This document shows, piece after piece, positions 8,424-17,607 of a stretch of DNA of 64,000 bases. Each line of letters begins with the position of its first letter. Position 1 is the first letter of the stretch. The notes beneath the pieces were generated by a model that searched no databases, had not been told where the DNA came from, and saw nothing but the letters and a program-made list of their open reading frames with translations. The position numbers and the translations under genes are program-made. Origin of the DNA: Paenibacillus sp. FSL R7-0337 (GTDB lineage: Bacteria; Bacillota; Bacilli; Paenibacillales; Paenibacillaceae); contig NZ_CP150218.1 of the NCBI RefSeq assembly GCF_037969875.1, forward strand, positions 496,001-560,000, given 5' to 3'.

Positions 8424-9980
8424 TTGTGTAAGACAATCAAACTTGTATCAACTGCTGTACTTGCTTTCCTGCTATGCTTCGTTTCTATTCCATCCGTATT
8501 TGCAGAAGCCGCTCTCATCTCAGACAAGAATCTGGAACAGGCGATTCGTGTCGAGCTGAAGAAGCCGGCCGCTCCCCTTACCAAAGAAGATCTGCAGACC
8601 CTAACATCTCTCTATCCTAGTGATCCTGAGCAGAAAATTAACAGTCTAAGCGGACTTCAGCACGCTGTTAATATGAAAAGCTTAATGCTCCCAGGGCTTG
8701 GCATTACCAATATTGAGCCCCTTCAAAATCTACATAAAATCACCTTCCTGGCTCTGAACGACAATCAGATCACTGGGCTGGAGCCGTTGCAGGAGTTGTC
8801 CCGGCTGGAGCAGCTTAATCTTGATTCGAACAACATAGAGAAGCTTGATGCACTAGCAGGATTAACCCAATTAACAGATTTGTTAATCGGCAATAATCAG
8901 CTTAAAGATCTGAAGCCCATTCAATCATTAGTCAAGCTGAACTGGTTAATCATAAGCGATAACCAAATCCAGTCTCTTGAACCGCTAAGAAATCACCCGG
9001 AGCTGGAGCATGTCTACTTTGAGAATAATCTGGTCGAGGACATTAGCGTCTTAACTACTCTTCCGAAGCTTAAGGAGGTTTCCGTCAGCAATAATCCTCT
9101 GAATGCAGATGCACAGCAAATCCTGACCGAGCTCGCTGCCAAAGGCGTCGAAGTGCTTGATGAAGATACTTCAGAACCTGCACCGCCTTCAAATCCTGAC
9201 GAAATCATGGTGCATTTGAATGGCGGGCGTATTACATTCCAAGCTCCGCCTATCCAGCAAAATGGATCAGTCATGGTTCCGTTCCGCGCTATTTTTGAAG
9301 CATTGGGACTGAAGGTTGAATGGGATTCCAAAACGCAAACGATTAAAGGAAGCAAACCGGGTACGCTGATCAAGCTTAAGCTGGGTTCAACTACTGCTGA
9401 GATTAATGGCAATCAGAAAAAACTGACCGTAGCCCCTGCTAACATCAAGGGGAGCACTTACGTTCCATTACGTTTCATCGGCGAAGCCGTGGATGCGAAG
9501 GTGAACTGGCTCGCGGAGATTCAGACCGCCACAATATCTACGAAGCAGCCTTTTACAACCAAGGATACAAAAATCCAAATTACCGCATACGGGGATTGGC
9601 AAGAAATACCGGTTTCTATGGAGATTGCTGGAGATCTCCAGCTTGTTATGGTCTCGCCCGAGAATAACACGCTTACCATTCGTCATTATAGTAAGGATTA
9701 TCTGGATATGAATTTCGAACAATATGTCAGCTATCTCAAAAAAGATATAGCGAAGAAGGATGCGTCGAAAATCACTGAGCAATCTGTAAAGGTAGGGAAA
9801 ATCGATGCAAAGCAGTTGGTCTATAGTGTGGGAGATGCAGATGGAAAGCTCGATTTTCAAATGATTCTGTTTGAGCAGAATAATGAAATCTACACCTTGT
9901 TGTCAACTTTTCCAGCGAAAATCAGCAGACAAGCCAAGGCGGAATTCAATGACATATTGCAAAGCATACAAGTGAACTAA
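8424..9980 (+). CDS. Secreted leucine-rich-repeat protein with copper-amine-oxidase-like domain
   Basis: A 518-residue exported protein. A signal peptide covers residues 1 to about 27 (CKTIKLVSTAVLAFLLCF, ending SVFA). Residues about 70-230 hold internalin-style 22-residue leucine-rich repeats such as ITFLALNDNQITGLEPLQEL and LEQLNLDSNNIEKLDALAGL. Residues about 265-375 form a copper-amine-oxidase N-terminal-like domain (MVPFRAIFEALGLKVEWDSK, TYVPLRFIGEAVDAKVNW), a common wall-associated module in Paenibacillus. The last 140 residues have no recognised domain. The start is TTG at 8424, with AAGGAG 10 bp upstream. No sortase motif or SLH domain is visible. It has its own terminator, so it is monocistronic. 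A surface-binding or protein-interaction role is inferred. Confidence 0.85.
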   Translation: MCKTIKLVSTAVLAFLLCFVSIPSVFAEAALISDKNLEQAIRVELKKPAAPLTKEDLQTLTSLYPSDPEQKINSLSGLQHAVNMKSLMLPGLGITNIEPLQNLHKITFLALNDNQITGLEPLQELSRLEQLNLDSNNIEKLDALAGLTQLTDLLIGNNQLKDLKPIQSLVKLNWLIISDNQIQSLEPLRNHPELEHVYFENNLVEDISVLTTLPKLKEVSVSNNPLNADAQQILTELAAKGVEVLDEDTSEPAPPSNPDEIMVHLNGGRITFQAPPIQQNGSVMVPFRAIFEALGLKVEWDSKTQTIKGSKPGTLIKLKLGSTTAEINGNQKKLTVAPANIKGSTYVPLRFIGEAVDAKVNWLAEIQTATISTKQPFTTKDTKIQITAYGDWQEIPVSMEIAGDLQLVMVSPENNTLTIRHYSKDYLDMNFEQYVSYLKKDIAKKDASKITEQSVKVGKIDAKQLVYSVGDADGKLDFQMILFEQNNEIYTLLSTFPAKISRQAKAEFNDILQSIQVN

Positions 9981-10012
9981 CTTAACGGGAAACCACTATA
10001 CATTAGTCAAAT

Positions 10013-10063
10013 AACAGCGGCAGTCTGAGACTTTTTGTCAAGTCTTATTCTGCCGCTGTTTTA
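10013..10063 (+). terminator. Two-tier terminator hairpin after the LRR gene
   Basis: AACAGCGGCAG (10013-10023) pairs perfectly with CTGCCGCTGTT (10050-10060). An inner stem AGACTT/AAGTCT lies inside it, and a short T run follows. Confidence 0.85.
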
Positions 10064-10170
10064 TATTAATTTTTAAATATAAATTTATATATTAAATCTC
10101 ATGCGTGTTATATACTCAATCTAGCTTTCCCAAGCAGCGCACACCATGAGATGAGGAGAACTGAGAGAAC

Positions 10171-11703
10171 ATGCCTATTCTGAACAGATTCAAAGGAAAT
10201 ACACACGCAGGACCGCCGCCCCAAACAGACCATCATTTGATCGACCTATTAAGAAACTATGTGGAGCGGGCTGAACGTAAGGAAGAGGAGCAAGCCGATA
10301 CTTACTCCGCTACAGCCCCAGGTGAACTGCAAGCATTGTTAATGCGACTAACGTCCGTGATACATAAGCGTGAGGATTACTACAAGGTCAGATTAAATAT
10401 GATCACTGAAGCAATTGAGATCTCCCTGTGGGAAATGGATGTGTATGAGGGTGATCCGGTGAACCCTAATAATGAGTTCAGGTGGTCTGATGAGCTGCGC
10501 CGGATGATCGGCTATACGGATGAGCATGATTTCCCCAATGTGCTGGAGAGCTGGTCCAACTGCCTTCATCCCGAGGACAAAGAGGGCGTACTGCAGCTGT
10601 TCGCGGATCATATGCTGGACCGGAGCGGCACGATCAAATACGACATCGAGTATCGGCTGAAGACGAAAGCAGGCGAGTACAAATGGTTCCAGGCGACGGG
10701 CACAACCGTACGTGCCGCTGACGGATCACCTATTATGGTAGCTGGAGCATTGCTGGATATACATGATAAAAAAATCAAGCAGGACGAGCTGAGCGCACTG
10801 GTTGTCCGCTATGATCTGGTGAACCGTGCCCTGGTGGAAGCCCCTTGGGATATGGTGGTTATCGCAGGCGATCCGGTCAACCCGGATAATGAGTTCTGGT
10901 GGTCGGAGCAATTCCGCAGAACGATTGGTTTTGAAGGCGAGCATGATTTCCCGAACCTGTTAAGCAGCTGGAGCAACCAGCTTCACCCCGAGGATCTTCA
11001 GCCCACGCTGGATGCCTTCGCCCATCATCTGAATGATTACACAGGGCAGACGGACTATGCAGTGAACTACCGGTTGCGCTCCAAAAATGGCGAATACCGC
11101 TGGTACCACGCTGGCGGTGAAACCGTTCGCGATGAGCAGGGCATCCCTCTGAGAGTTGCCGGTACGATCCGGGATGTTACCCACGAAGTCACCAAAGAGG
11201 AAATTGTACGGCAGGTCAATGTACAGATGGAGGGCTTGCTGGCAGCGATTAATGAGATCGTCCGCGGCATCGTGTCAGTTACCGAGCAGGCTCAGGACAT
11301 GGCTGAGGTCCAGGAGCAATCGCACAAGGCCGCCATGGAAGTCAAGGTCAAGACAGGGGAGACCAAGGAGATCACCCAATTCATCAGCGAGATTTCGAAC
11401 CAGACAGGCCTGCTTGGACTGAATGCTGCGATTGAAGCTGCCCATGCGGGCGAATACGGCCGGGGATTCTCCATTGTGGCTGGTGAAGTGAGGAAGCTCG
11501 CGGAGCACAGCAAGACGGCATCGGGTAACATTGAAACCACCATGCAGCAGATGAATGAGAAGGTTGACGACATCATTACACGGATTAACAGCATGTCCAG
11601 CCTCACCGAAGCCCAGGCCGCTCTAACCCAAGAGGTCAATGCGTCGATTGAAGATGTGAGCCGGATGTCGGAGGAGCTGTTAAATATTCTGCGTACTTTA
11701 TAA
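10171..11703 (+). CDS. Soluble double-PAS methyl-accepting chemotaxis-like protein
   Basis: A 510-residue signalling protein without membrane segments. Two PAS_3-type sensor domains occur in tandem at about 70-200 and 215-335. They are clearly duplicated: [19 protein letters not shown] against [19 protein letters not shown], and [16 protein letters not shown] against [16 protein letters not shown]. The C-terminal part (about 345-510) is a chemoreceptor hairpin with the conserved tip [30 protein letters not shown]. Each hairpin arm is only about 70 residues, shorter than in most transmembrane receptors. It should signal from the cytoplasm to CheW/CheA in response to an internal cue such as redox or light, if a cofactor is bound; that is inference. 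Monocistronic, between two terminators. Confidence 0.88.
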   Translation: MPILNRFKGNTHAGPPPQTDHHLIDLLRNYVERAERKEEEQADTYSATAPGELQALLMRLTSVIHKREDYYKVRLNMITEAIEISLWEMDVYEGDPVNPNNEFRWSDELRRMIGYTDEHDFPNVLESWSNCLHPEDKEGVLQLFADHMLDRSGTIKYDIEYRLKTKAGEYKWFQATGTTVRAADGSPIMVAGALLDIHDKKIKQDELSALVVRYDLVNRALVEAPWDMVVIAGDPVNPDNEFWWSEQFRRTIGFEGEHDFPNLLSSWSNQLHPEDLQPTLDAFAHHLNDYTGQTDYAVNYRLRSKNGEYRWYHAGGETVRDEQGIPLRVAGTIRDVTHEVTKEEIVRQVNVQMEGLLAAINEIVRGIVSVTEQAQDMAEVQEQSHKAAMEVKVKTGETKEITQFISEISNQTGLLGLNAAIEAAHAGEYGRGFSIVAGEVRKLAEHSKTASGNIETTMQQMNEKVDDIITRINSMSSLTEAQAALTQEVNASIEDVSRMSEELLNILRTL

Positions 11704-11740
11704 GAGTTCATGGAATGGAACACTATAATTGAGATCAAAG

Positions 11741-11774
11741 AGCGAAATGGAGCCTCAAGCATTTCGCTTTTTTT
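11741..11774 (+). terminator. Terminator after the chemoreceptor gene
   Basis: AGCGAAATG (11741-11749) pairs with CATTTCGCT (11760-11768) around a 10-base loop and is followed by a T run. Confidence 0.88.
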
Positions 11775-11900
11775 GTGTTGCAAATTTCGGAACGCGCTAA
11801 CCGAAAGCCTATAATCTGTAAGGTTGTTGAAAAAAAACAAAGGAATACAATAACAATATAGGATTACAGTTTAGTCTGAAGTGGAACCGGAGGGACTTCC

Positions 11901-13685
11901 TTGGAATTGTTTAGAAGCTATGTAGAGATGTTGAAGGTAACTTATAAATCTATACCACTTTGGTCGTCTTATACAATCTTCAACAATATATTTGGTGTTG
12001 TATGCAACTTTTTGAGTTCGGTTATTTTAATCCGAGTCGTATTGAACGGTATAGGCACGAATAAATCATTTGTGGAGATCATAATCCCTGTTATATTCAT
12101 TCAAGCCGTGGTCATGCTTGGGGGAATAAGTACATCCTTGTATTACAGCAAAATAGATCCCGTTGCCCGGCAGATTCTTCACAAAAAAATAGTTGCAAAG
12201 TTAATACATACGATAATGCACACAGATACTAAAAACTTGGACAACGCAGCTTATCTTAACGATTTTTCCTTTGCCATCAATCAGGTTGAGCAGAGAACGA
12301 CGGGGAGCATATTGTTAATCTCTAATTTGTTATCGAATGTAGTGGGGATCATCGCAACCGTTTCAATCATTGGAGTTATGCATGTTGAACTTGTAGCTAT
12401 AGTAATTATAACGGTCTGTGCTGCCTTTTTAATCAATACTACATTAATAAAGAAGCAATACCAGTTTGACCAGGACATCCTCTCGCCCAATAGAAAGAAG
12501 AAATATGTTGAAAGAACCTTTTATATGAAAAGATATGCGTTAGAGCTAAGGTTGTACCCCATACAGAAGATCTTGTTGAATTTGTACGATAATGCTGTAA
12601 AGGAAATCTTACACTCCACGAAAAAGTATGGCTGGACAACAGGCGCTCTGCAATTCTTGAGAGCTTTTAATCAGGAGGTCATCTTATATTGGGGAACCAT
12701 GGCAGTTCTTCTATTCTCATTAATTCACAGTGAAAGCGGGACCTCGGCTGCTAATATAATTCCTATAACAATTGCAGTATATAGTTTATCGGGCTATTTA
12801 TTCGGCTTGACCGAAGTCATTACCTCACTCAAAGAATATCAGCTATATGCAAATAAGTTATTTCGTTTTTTGCAACCGGATAAGTCTTTGGAGTGTCGAA
12901 AAGGATTACCTGTTCCATTAAACACCGGCAATACTATCGCTATTGAAAATGTAAGCTTTGGATATGCAGCAAATGATAAACCAGTGTTAGAAAATATAAA
13001 CCTCCGTTTTAATCCAGGTGAAAAGATAGCTTTGGTAGGAGTAAATGGTTCAGGAAAAAGCACTATCATCAAGTTATTGCTCGGTCTCTATGACCATTAT
13101 TCGGGTGAAATCACCATTAACGGGGAACCTATTCGGAAGCATGATCTTCAGCAGTATCGTAAGCAGTTCTCAGTAGTGCAGCAGGATTTCCAATATTATT
13201 CATGTACAGTAGCGGAAAATATACTTATGGACAAAGTGGATACATCTGCAGATGCTGTGTCCGAGCAAATCGGGCAAGCCATCCATGAGGTTGATTTGAA
13301 CCTGGATCGTACGCCCGAAGAACTAATGAATACGTACATAACCTCTGAATTTAGTACCGATGGACTCAGCTTATCCAAAGGGCAATATCAAAAAATGGCT
13401 ATAGCCCGTATCTTTGTGAGTAAAAGAAATTTTATCATCCTTGATGAGCCGACCAGTTCGTTAGATCCTGTAGCTGAATATCAGTTGTTCAATCACATTT
13501 TAGAGCATTTCCATGATCAGACGATTATTATTATTTCCCATCGTTTAACAGCTGCAAAATCAGCAGATAAGATCTATTTGATTGATGAAGGCACGGTCAA
13601 GGAGAGCGGTTCACATAAACAGCTCATGAGTCAGGATGGGAAATATTCAGAACTCTATAGACTTCAAGCAGAAAAATACCTGTAG
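11901..13685 (+). CDS. ABC exporter half-transporter (membrane domain fused to ATPase), first of pair
   Basis: A 594-residue protein with an N-terminal membrane domain of about six helices (1-320) and a C-terminal ATPase. Walker A is GVNGSGKSTIIK near residue 380 and the signature is LSKGQYQKMAIAR near 490. Walker B is FIILDEPTSSLD and the switch histidine lies in IISHRLTAAKSADK. The signature has Lys where LSGGQ has the first Gly. The start is TTG at 11901 with CGGAGGG in front. It is followed 23 bp later by a second half-transporter, so a heterodimer is likely. Base composition is clearly more AT-rich than the flanking regions, which suggests separate ancestry. No peptide precursor or modifying enzyme is adjacent, so peptide or drug export cannot be distinguished. 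Confidence 0.87.
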   Translation: MELFRSYVEMLKVTYKSIPLWSSYTIFNNIFGVVCNFLSSVILIRVVLNGIGTNKSFVEIIIPVIFIQAVVMLGGISTSLYYSKIDPVARQILHKKIVAKLIHTIMHTDTKNLDNAAYLNDFSFAINQVEQRTTGSILLISNLLSNVVGIIATVSIIGVMHVELVAIVIITVCAAFLINTTLIKKQYQFDQDILSPNRKKKYVERTFYMKRYALELRLYPIQKILLNLYDNAVKEILHSTKKYGWTTGALQFLRAFNQEVILYWGTMAVLLFSLIHSESGTSAANIIPITIAVYSLSGYLFGLTEVITSLKEYQLYANKLFRFLQPDKSLECRKGLPVPLNTGNTIAIENVSFGYAANDKPVLENINLRFNPGEKIALVGVNGSGKSTIIKLLLGLYDHYSGEITINGEPIRKHDLQQYRKQFSVVQQDFQYYSCTVAENILMDKVDTSADAVSEQIGQAIHEVDLNLDRTPEELMNTYITSEFSTDGLSLSKGQYQKMAIARIFVSKRNFIILDEPTSSLDPVAEYQLFNHILEHFHDQTIIIISHRLTAAKSADKIYLIDEGTVKESGSHKQLMSQDGKYSELYRLQAEKYL

Positions 13686-13708
13686 TACAGAGCGGGCGGT
13701 GAAATGAG

Positions 13709-15484
13709 ATGAGCAAGAAATATTCTCTTGGCAACAGCATATTTTACCTGAAATCAATTTTCAAATATGACTGGATCAGGATCCCTGGCATCATACTAAC
13801 CGCATTAATGGTTGCTTTCGATACTTGGTTCATTAAGGTGTACGCCATCAAAGTAATCTTAGACGCTTTAATGAATGATTTTGACTTCAGACGAATGATG
13901 ATTATGGTTGCAATTGTTATTGGCTGCAAAACCATTAAACTTGCTTATGATTCTGCCTGGGCATATTACGTGAAACGCTCTGACCCTATCATCATTTCCG
14001 GTTTTCAGCATGTTGCTTTTAAGAAGGCTAATGAGGTAGATATCAATTGCTATGATGATACGGATTACTACAACCAATATATCTACTCTTTAGAAGAAAG
14101 CTCAACAAGGCCTATTCACTTCTTAGATAGTTTATTTCAACTGTGCCAAACGATTTTCTCCATAACTTTTTCCGGTATTTTTATTTTGACTAGTGACCCT
14201 TTAATCTTGCTGTTTGTTGCTATTCCTATTCTTGGAGATTCGTTTGTCAGAACAAGGATGATCAAGGCACGAATGGAGCGAACCCATGCCATCATCCCCG
14301 AAAAAAGAAAAATGGATTATGTGCTCCGGACCAGTTATCTTCGTGACAATGCGCTAGATATTCGTATAACCAATATTCATGTAGTGCTTAAGGACCTGTT
14401 TCTAGAAGGTGTTGAAAATATAATCGAACTCTACAAGAAATTCAGTAACCGGTTTACGAAATTGTACTTAGTTAGCGATGCTTTTACTCATATTAATAAC
14501 ACTCTGATCCTGCTGTACCTCATATATAAAATCGTCGTTACACAGACACTTAGCGCAGGGGATTTTATCGCGATTAAAGAAGCGGTTGCGCTTATGAGCA
14601 GCAATCTCGGCAAGATTATGGAGAGAATCCAGGCATTTCAGGAGCATAACATTTACATAGAAAGGTTCCGTGCCTTTTGCAACTATAGAAACAAGGTAAC
14701 AGACGGGAATTCCGGGATTCCGCAGGGAAATTTATCACCTTATCTTCTTCAATTGACTAATGTGTCGTTTAGCTATAATAATCAGTCCGATGTTCTGAAC
14801 AATATAAACATTGCCATTAAGGCTGGACAGAAAATAGCGATTGTAGGTAAGAATGGTGCAGGAAAAAGTACGTTAATCAAGCTGATGATGCGCTTATACG
14901 ACGCCACCAAAGGTTCAATAGAATTTAAAGGGACTGATATTAAAACATTCAACAGACAAGAATACCTGTCTCAGTTCGATACCGTGTTTCAGGATCATAA
15001 CAGCTATGCTTGTTCACTGATTGAGAATATTCTGTTTGAGTCTAACCCTACAGCAGAAGAGATTGACAAAATGATGGATATATTGGACAACATAGATTTT
15101 TCTTTATTTGTAAAGGATAAGAGCAAGATAGAGCTTGAGTTAACCAAAGAATTCTCAGAGGAGGGGATCATTCTATCTGGCGGTCAAAATCAAAAGGTGG
15201 CATTGGCCCGCGCACTGTACAGAGATCATTCCGTGTTGATTCTAGATGAACCCTCAAGTGCATTAGATTCCATCTCAGAATATAAGTGGATGCAATGGAT
15301 GGACAAAGCTGCAATGAACCGCACGGTCATCGTAATTTCGCACCGGCTGTCCTCCGTAAGAGACTCGGATTGCATCTATTATATGGAAGCTGGCCGTATT
15401 CTTGAAGCTGGCCCTCACAATGAACTGATGAACCTTCAGGGACATTACTTCCAGATGTTTAAGGTACAGGCGGATGCTTATTGA
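13709..15484 (+). CDS. ABC exporter half-transporter, second of pair
   Basis: A 591-residue membrane-ATPase fusion. Hydrophobic helices lie around residues 20-40, 60-80, 140-180 and 265-290. The ATPase carries Walker A GKNGAGKSTLIK near 388, the canonical signature LSGGQNQKVALARAL, Walker B VLILDEPSSALD and the switch region VISHRLSSVRDSD. The canonical signature here complements the altered one in the upstream partner. This asymmetry is common in heterodimeric exporters. It shares the AT-rich composition of the upstream gene and lies in the same operon. Cargo is unknown. Confidence 0.87.
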   Translation: MSKKYSLGNSIFYLKSIFKYDWIRIPGIILTALMVAFDTWFIKVYAIKVILDALMNDFDFRRMMIMVAIVIGCKTIKLAYDSAWAYYVKRSDPIIISGFQHVAFKKANEVDINCYDDTDYYNQYIYSLEESSTRPIHFLDSLFQLCQTIFSITFSGIFILTSDPLILLFVAIPILGDSFVRTRMIKARMERTHAIIPEKRKMDYVLRTSYLRDNALDIRITNIHVVLKDLFLEGVENIIELYKKFSNRFTKLYLVSDAFTHINNTLILLYLIYKIVVTQTLSAGDFIAIKEAVALMSSNLGKIMERIQAFQEHNIYIERFRAFCNYRNKVTDGNSGIPQGNLSPYLLQLTNVSFSYNNQSDVLNNINIAIKAGQKIAIVGKNGAGKSTLIKLMMRLYDATKGSIEFKGTDIKTFNRQEYLSQFDTVFQDHNSYACSLIENILFESNPTAEEIDKMMDILDNIDFSLFVKDKSKIELELTKEFSEEGIILSGGQNQKVALARALYRDHSVLILDEPSSALDSISEYKWMQWMDKAAMNRTVIVISHRLSSVRDSDCIYYMEAGRILEAGPHNELMNLQGHYFQMFKVQADAY

Positions 15485-15509
15485 CAAAGCGTTAGAATCC
15501 GGCTATATT
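15481..15509 (+). promoter_or_regulatory. Sigma-A type promoter for the DinB-like gene
   Basis: TTGACA at 15481-15486, a 17-bp spacer and TATATT at 15504-15509. The -35 box overlaps the stop codon of the upstream ABC gene, so the DinB-like gene can be transcribed independently. Confidence 0.65.
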
Positions 15510-15557
15510 TGATTTCGGTAAATTATATTTCGCGCAATTAATAGGAGGAGCATACTG

Positions 15558-16055
15558 ATGTCCGAATCCAATCAGGCTTTTGGTCAAGCGCTGGTGAAAT
15601 CTTTGGTAGGGGAGCGCGGACATATTCCGATCGCCCGGGCTTTGCCGGATCTGACACTGGAGCTTGCAGGTTATACTATAGAGGGAATTCCCTACTCCAT
15701 CTATCAGTTGGTGAAGCATATGGGCTACTGGCAGGATTTCATGCTGACCCATCTGGAGGGCGGCCAGCCGCAGCGGCCTGCAAGCGTACAGGAGAGCTGG
15801 CCTGCAGAGAAGGCCCCATCAGAGGAGTCCCAGCTTCAAGAAGCGATCACGCATTTGCTGGAAGGGGTCGAGAAGGCGGTTTCCATCGCTCAGACCGCCC
15901 AGCTTGACGAGCCATTAGCCCATTTTCCAGGGGAGACCAAGGGCGGGCTGCTGCGCAATATCGCCTCCCATAACTCCTATCACCTGGGGGAGATTGTTCT
16001 GCTCCGCCGTCTGCAGGGAGCATGGCCTCCGCCAGGGGGCGGGTATCCTGCCTGA
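15558..16055 (+). CDS. DinB-like four-helix-bundle protein
   Basis: A 165-residue cytoplasmic protein of the DinB/YfiT-like superfamily, which are putative metal-dependent transferases often using small thiols. The three expected histidine positions appear in YQLVKHMGYWQDF near residue 55 and in HNSYHLGEIVLLRR near residue 137. AGGAGG precedes the ATG by about 9 bp and a good promoter lies 50 bp upstream. It converges with the MmgE/PrpD gene 29 bp away with no visible terminator between them. The specific reaction cannot be deduced. Confidence 0.8.
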   Translation: MSESNQAFGQALVKSLVGERGHIPIARALPDLTLELAGYTIEGIPYSIYQLVKHMGYWQDFMLTHLEGGQPQRPASVQESWPAEKAPSEESQLQEAITHLLEGVEKAVSIAQTAQLDEPLAHFPGETKGGLLRNIASHNSYHLGEIVLLRRLQGAWPPPGGGYPA

Positions 16056-16084
16056 GGAACAGTGCAACGAAGCAACAGTTCCTC

Positions 16085-17470
16085 TCAGAAACGAAGCAGC
16101 ATAGCGGCATTGCTGACGTTCTCAAGATTTTTGATCAGCCCGATTCTGTCCTTCCGGGTTCTTTCGCACGGCGTATCTGCAATCAGTTGATTGAATTTGT
16201 GTTCAAGCATCTCCCAGCCGAATGGGGATTCTATATCGCCAAGCGGAACAGGCATCCACTTCTCGTACGTACTGTCGTCATGTAATGTCAACACAATACG
16301 TGCCGCACAAAAATGCGTCGGATTCTCATGCAAATACTGCTGTACTTCCTCATCCAGAGTGACTGTTATTTTTTGAACCAACTCATGGATCTCAGGATCT
16401 TCAAAGCTTCTGAAAATTAAAGCCTCTGAATCCATGCGGCCATACTTGAGTGCTACAGCTGAAGTAAACTGTGTGCTGGCCTGAGCTCCTATGGCTGTCT
16501 TGGGTTTGGGATTATTTAGACGATAGACGAAGGAAGACGTTCTCACATCGACGGATTTTATCTTCGAAGGTGTGAGATCATACCTCTTCCGCATTTCCAG
16601 CATGGCATCCATTGTGGCATGAAGCCCTCGCTGGCAGGCATGACGTTTGAAATAGATACTGGTTATTTTGAAGTTTTGACCCAATTCCTCAAGCACCTGA
16701 CCCGTATTACAATGACCGCTGGTCCCCTTGAACGCCTGGAAAAACCCGTACTTCCCTTCAAGCGCAGCATCCGGGCCGGTAAATCCGCAAGCTGCCAGTC
16801 TTACAGCCCTCATCCCTGTTAGCGCAGCCCAGCCGCTGCACAGAATTTTACCGGAAGTCCCGTCGTTCTGATATTCTATTAGTCCACCTGTGAACAGCGA
16901 AGCAATCCCCATGGCATCCTTGGTCCGGACGGCATCAGCATCCGTTAATTTGCTTACCAAAGCTGCAGCCGCGACCGCACCGCATACCCCCGTAGCATCG
17001 AAGCCCCTTTCCCTGTACATAAAGGGATTAATCGCCTCGCCTAACCTGGCGTACACATCATATGCTGCCACAATTGCCGTAATCATCTGTTTGCCGTCGT
17101 TGTGGTACAACTCAGCCATAGTAAGCAGGAGGGGAACCAGCACAGAGCCGGGGTGCCCCATAGCGTGGCGGTATCCATCATCCAGATCTGCGCAGCGCGC
17201 CAGCATCGTATGTACGAACACTGCGGTATCTGAACTGGTGCGGACCTCCTGCTCTCCGATAAGAGTAACCGGTTCCTCTTTCACATTGATGCTATCTGCC
17301 ATATGCGCGTACTCCATAATGCGCTCACTTGTTTCGGAGTAACGGCCGAACACCATATTCCCGTAAGCATCAAGGATCACCTGTTTACCAACCTCTATAG
17401 CCCTTGCGGATAGATCCTCATACCGGAGACGGGCCACATAATCCGCCAGTTCATCAATCATATAACTCAC
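16085..17470 (-). CDS. MmgE/PrpD family protein (2-methylcitrate dehydratase-like)
   Basis: About 461 residues of the MmgE/PrpD fold, whose characterised members dehydrate 2-methylcitrate or decarboxylate cis-aconitate. Landmarks include VILDAYGNMVFGRYSETSER, ADLDDGYRHAMGHPGSVLVP, RGFDATGVCGAVAAAALVS and KRHACQRGLHATMDAMLEMR. The start chosen is GTG at 17470, 6 bp after GAGGTGG; ATG at 17461 is the alternative. The longer open frame to 17557 lacks a ribosome site. No citrate synthase or propionate genes are nearby. The gene sits behind a LysR regulator and a beta-glucoside PTS operon, so the substrate is probably not methylcitrate. That last point is inference. Confidence 0.85.
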   Translation of the reverse strand: MSYMIDELADYVARLRYEDLSARAIEVGKQVILDAYGNMVFGRYSETSERIMEYAHMADSINVKEEPVTLIGEQEVRTSSDTAVFVHTMLARCADLDDGYRHAMGHPGSVLVPLLLTMAELYHNDGKQMITAIVAAYDVYARLGEAINPFMYRERGFDATGVCGAVAAAALVSKLTDADAVRTKDAMGIASLFTGGLIEYQNDGTSGKILCSGWAALTGMRAVRLAACGFTGPDAALEGKYGFFQAFKGTSGHCNTGQVLEELGQNFKITSIYFKRHACQRGLHATMDAMLEMRKRYDLTPSKIKSVDVRTSSFVYRLNNPKPKTAIGAQASTQFTSAVALKYGRMDSEALIFRSFEDPEIHELVQKITVTLDEEVQQYLHENPTHFCAARIVLTLHDDSTYEKWMPVPLGDIESPFGWEMLEHKFNQLIADTPCERTRKDRIGLIKNLENVSNAAMLLRF

Positions 17471-17521
17471 AACCATCCACCTCGTTATTTTGACTTCAAT
17501 TTGCTGAAGTTTACATAACAA

Positions 17522-17573
17522 AATATAAGGTTGCGGTGTTGTTTTACTCAAGCACAAGTTAACTGCACTAACT
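17522..17573 (-). promoter_or_regulatory. Promoter and dyad upstream of the MmgE/PrpD gene
   Basis: On the minus strand TTGAGT (17551-17546), an 18-bp spacer and TATATT (17527-17522) form a plausible promoter. Directly upstream of the -35 is a dyad AGTTA-N7-TAACT at 17557-17573, where an activator of the LysR family could bind. Confidence 0.45.
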
Positions 17574-17607
17574 CAACTTTTGGATGCATAGAGCGATTCA
17601 AGCAACT

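Noticed and set aside
10077..10090. 14-bp perfect AT palindrome between the LRR gene and chemoreceptor gene
   Set aside because: Pure A/T tract in an AT-rich promoter region; such symmetry is expected by chance there.
11816..11850. Sixth copy of the 22-bp palindrome before the ABC exporter pair
   Set aside because: Both half-like sequences are present, but they are more than 30 bp apart and the CG positions are missing.
16085..17470. Assigning the MmgE/PrpD protein as 2-methylcitrate dehydratase of propionate catabolism
   Set aside because: No methylcitrate synthase or lyase nearby; the family has several activities and the context is glycoside uptake.
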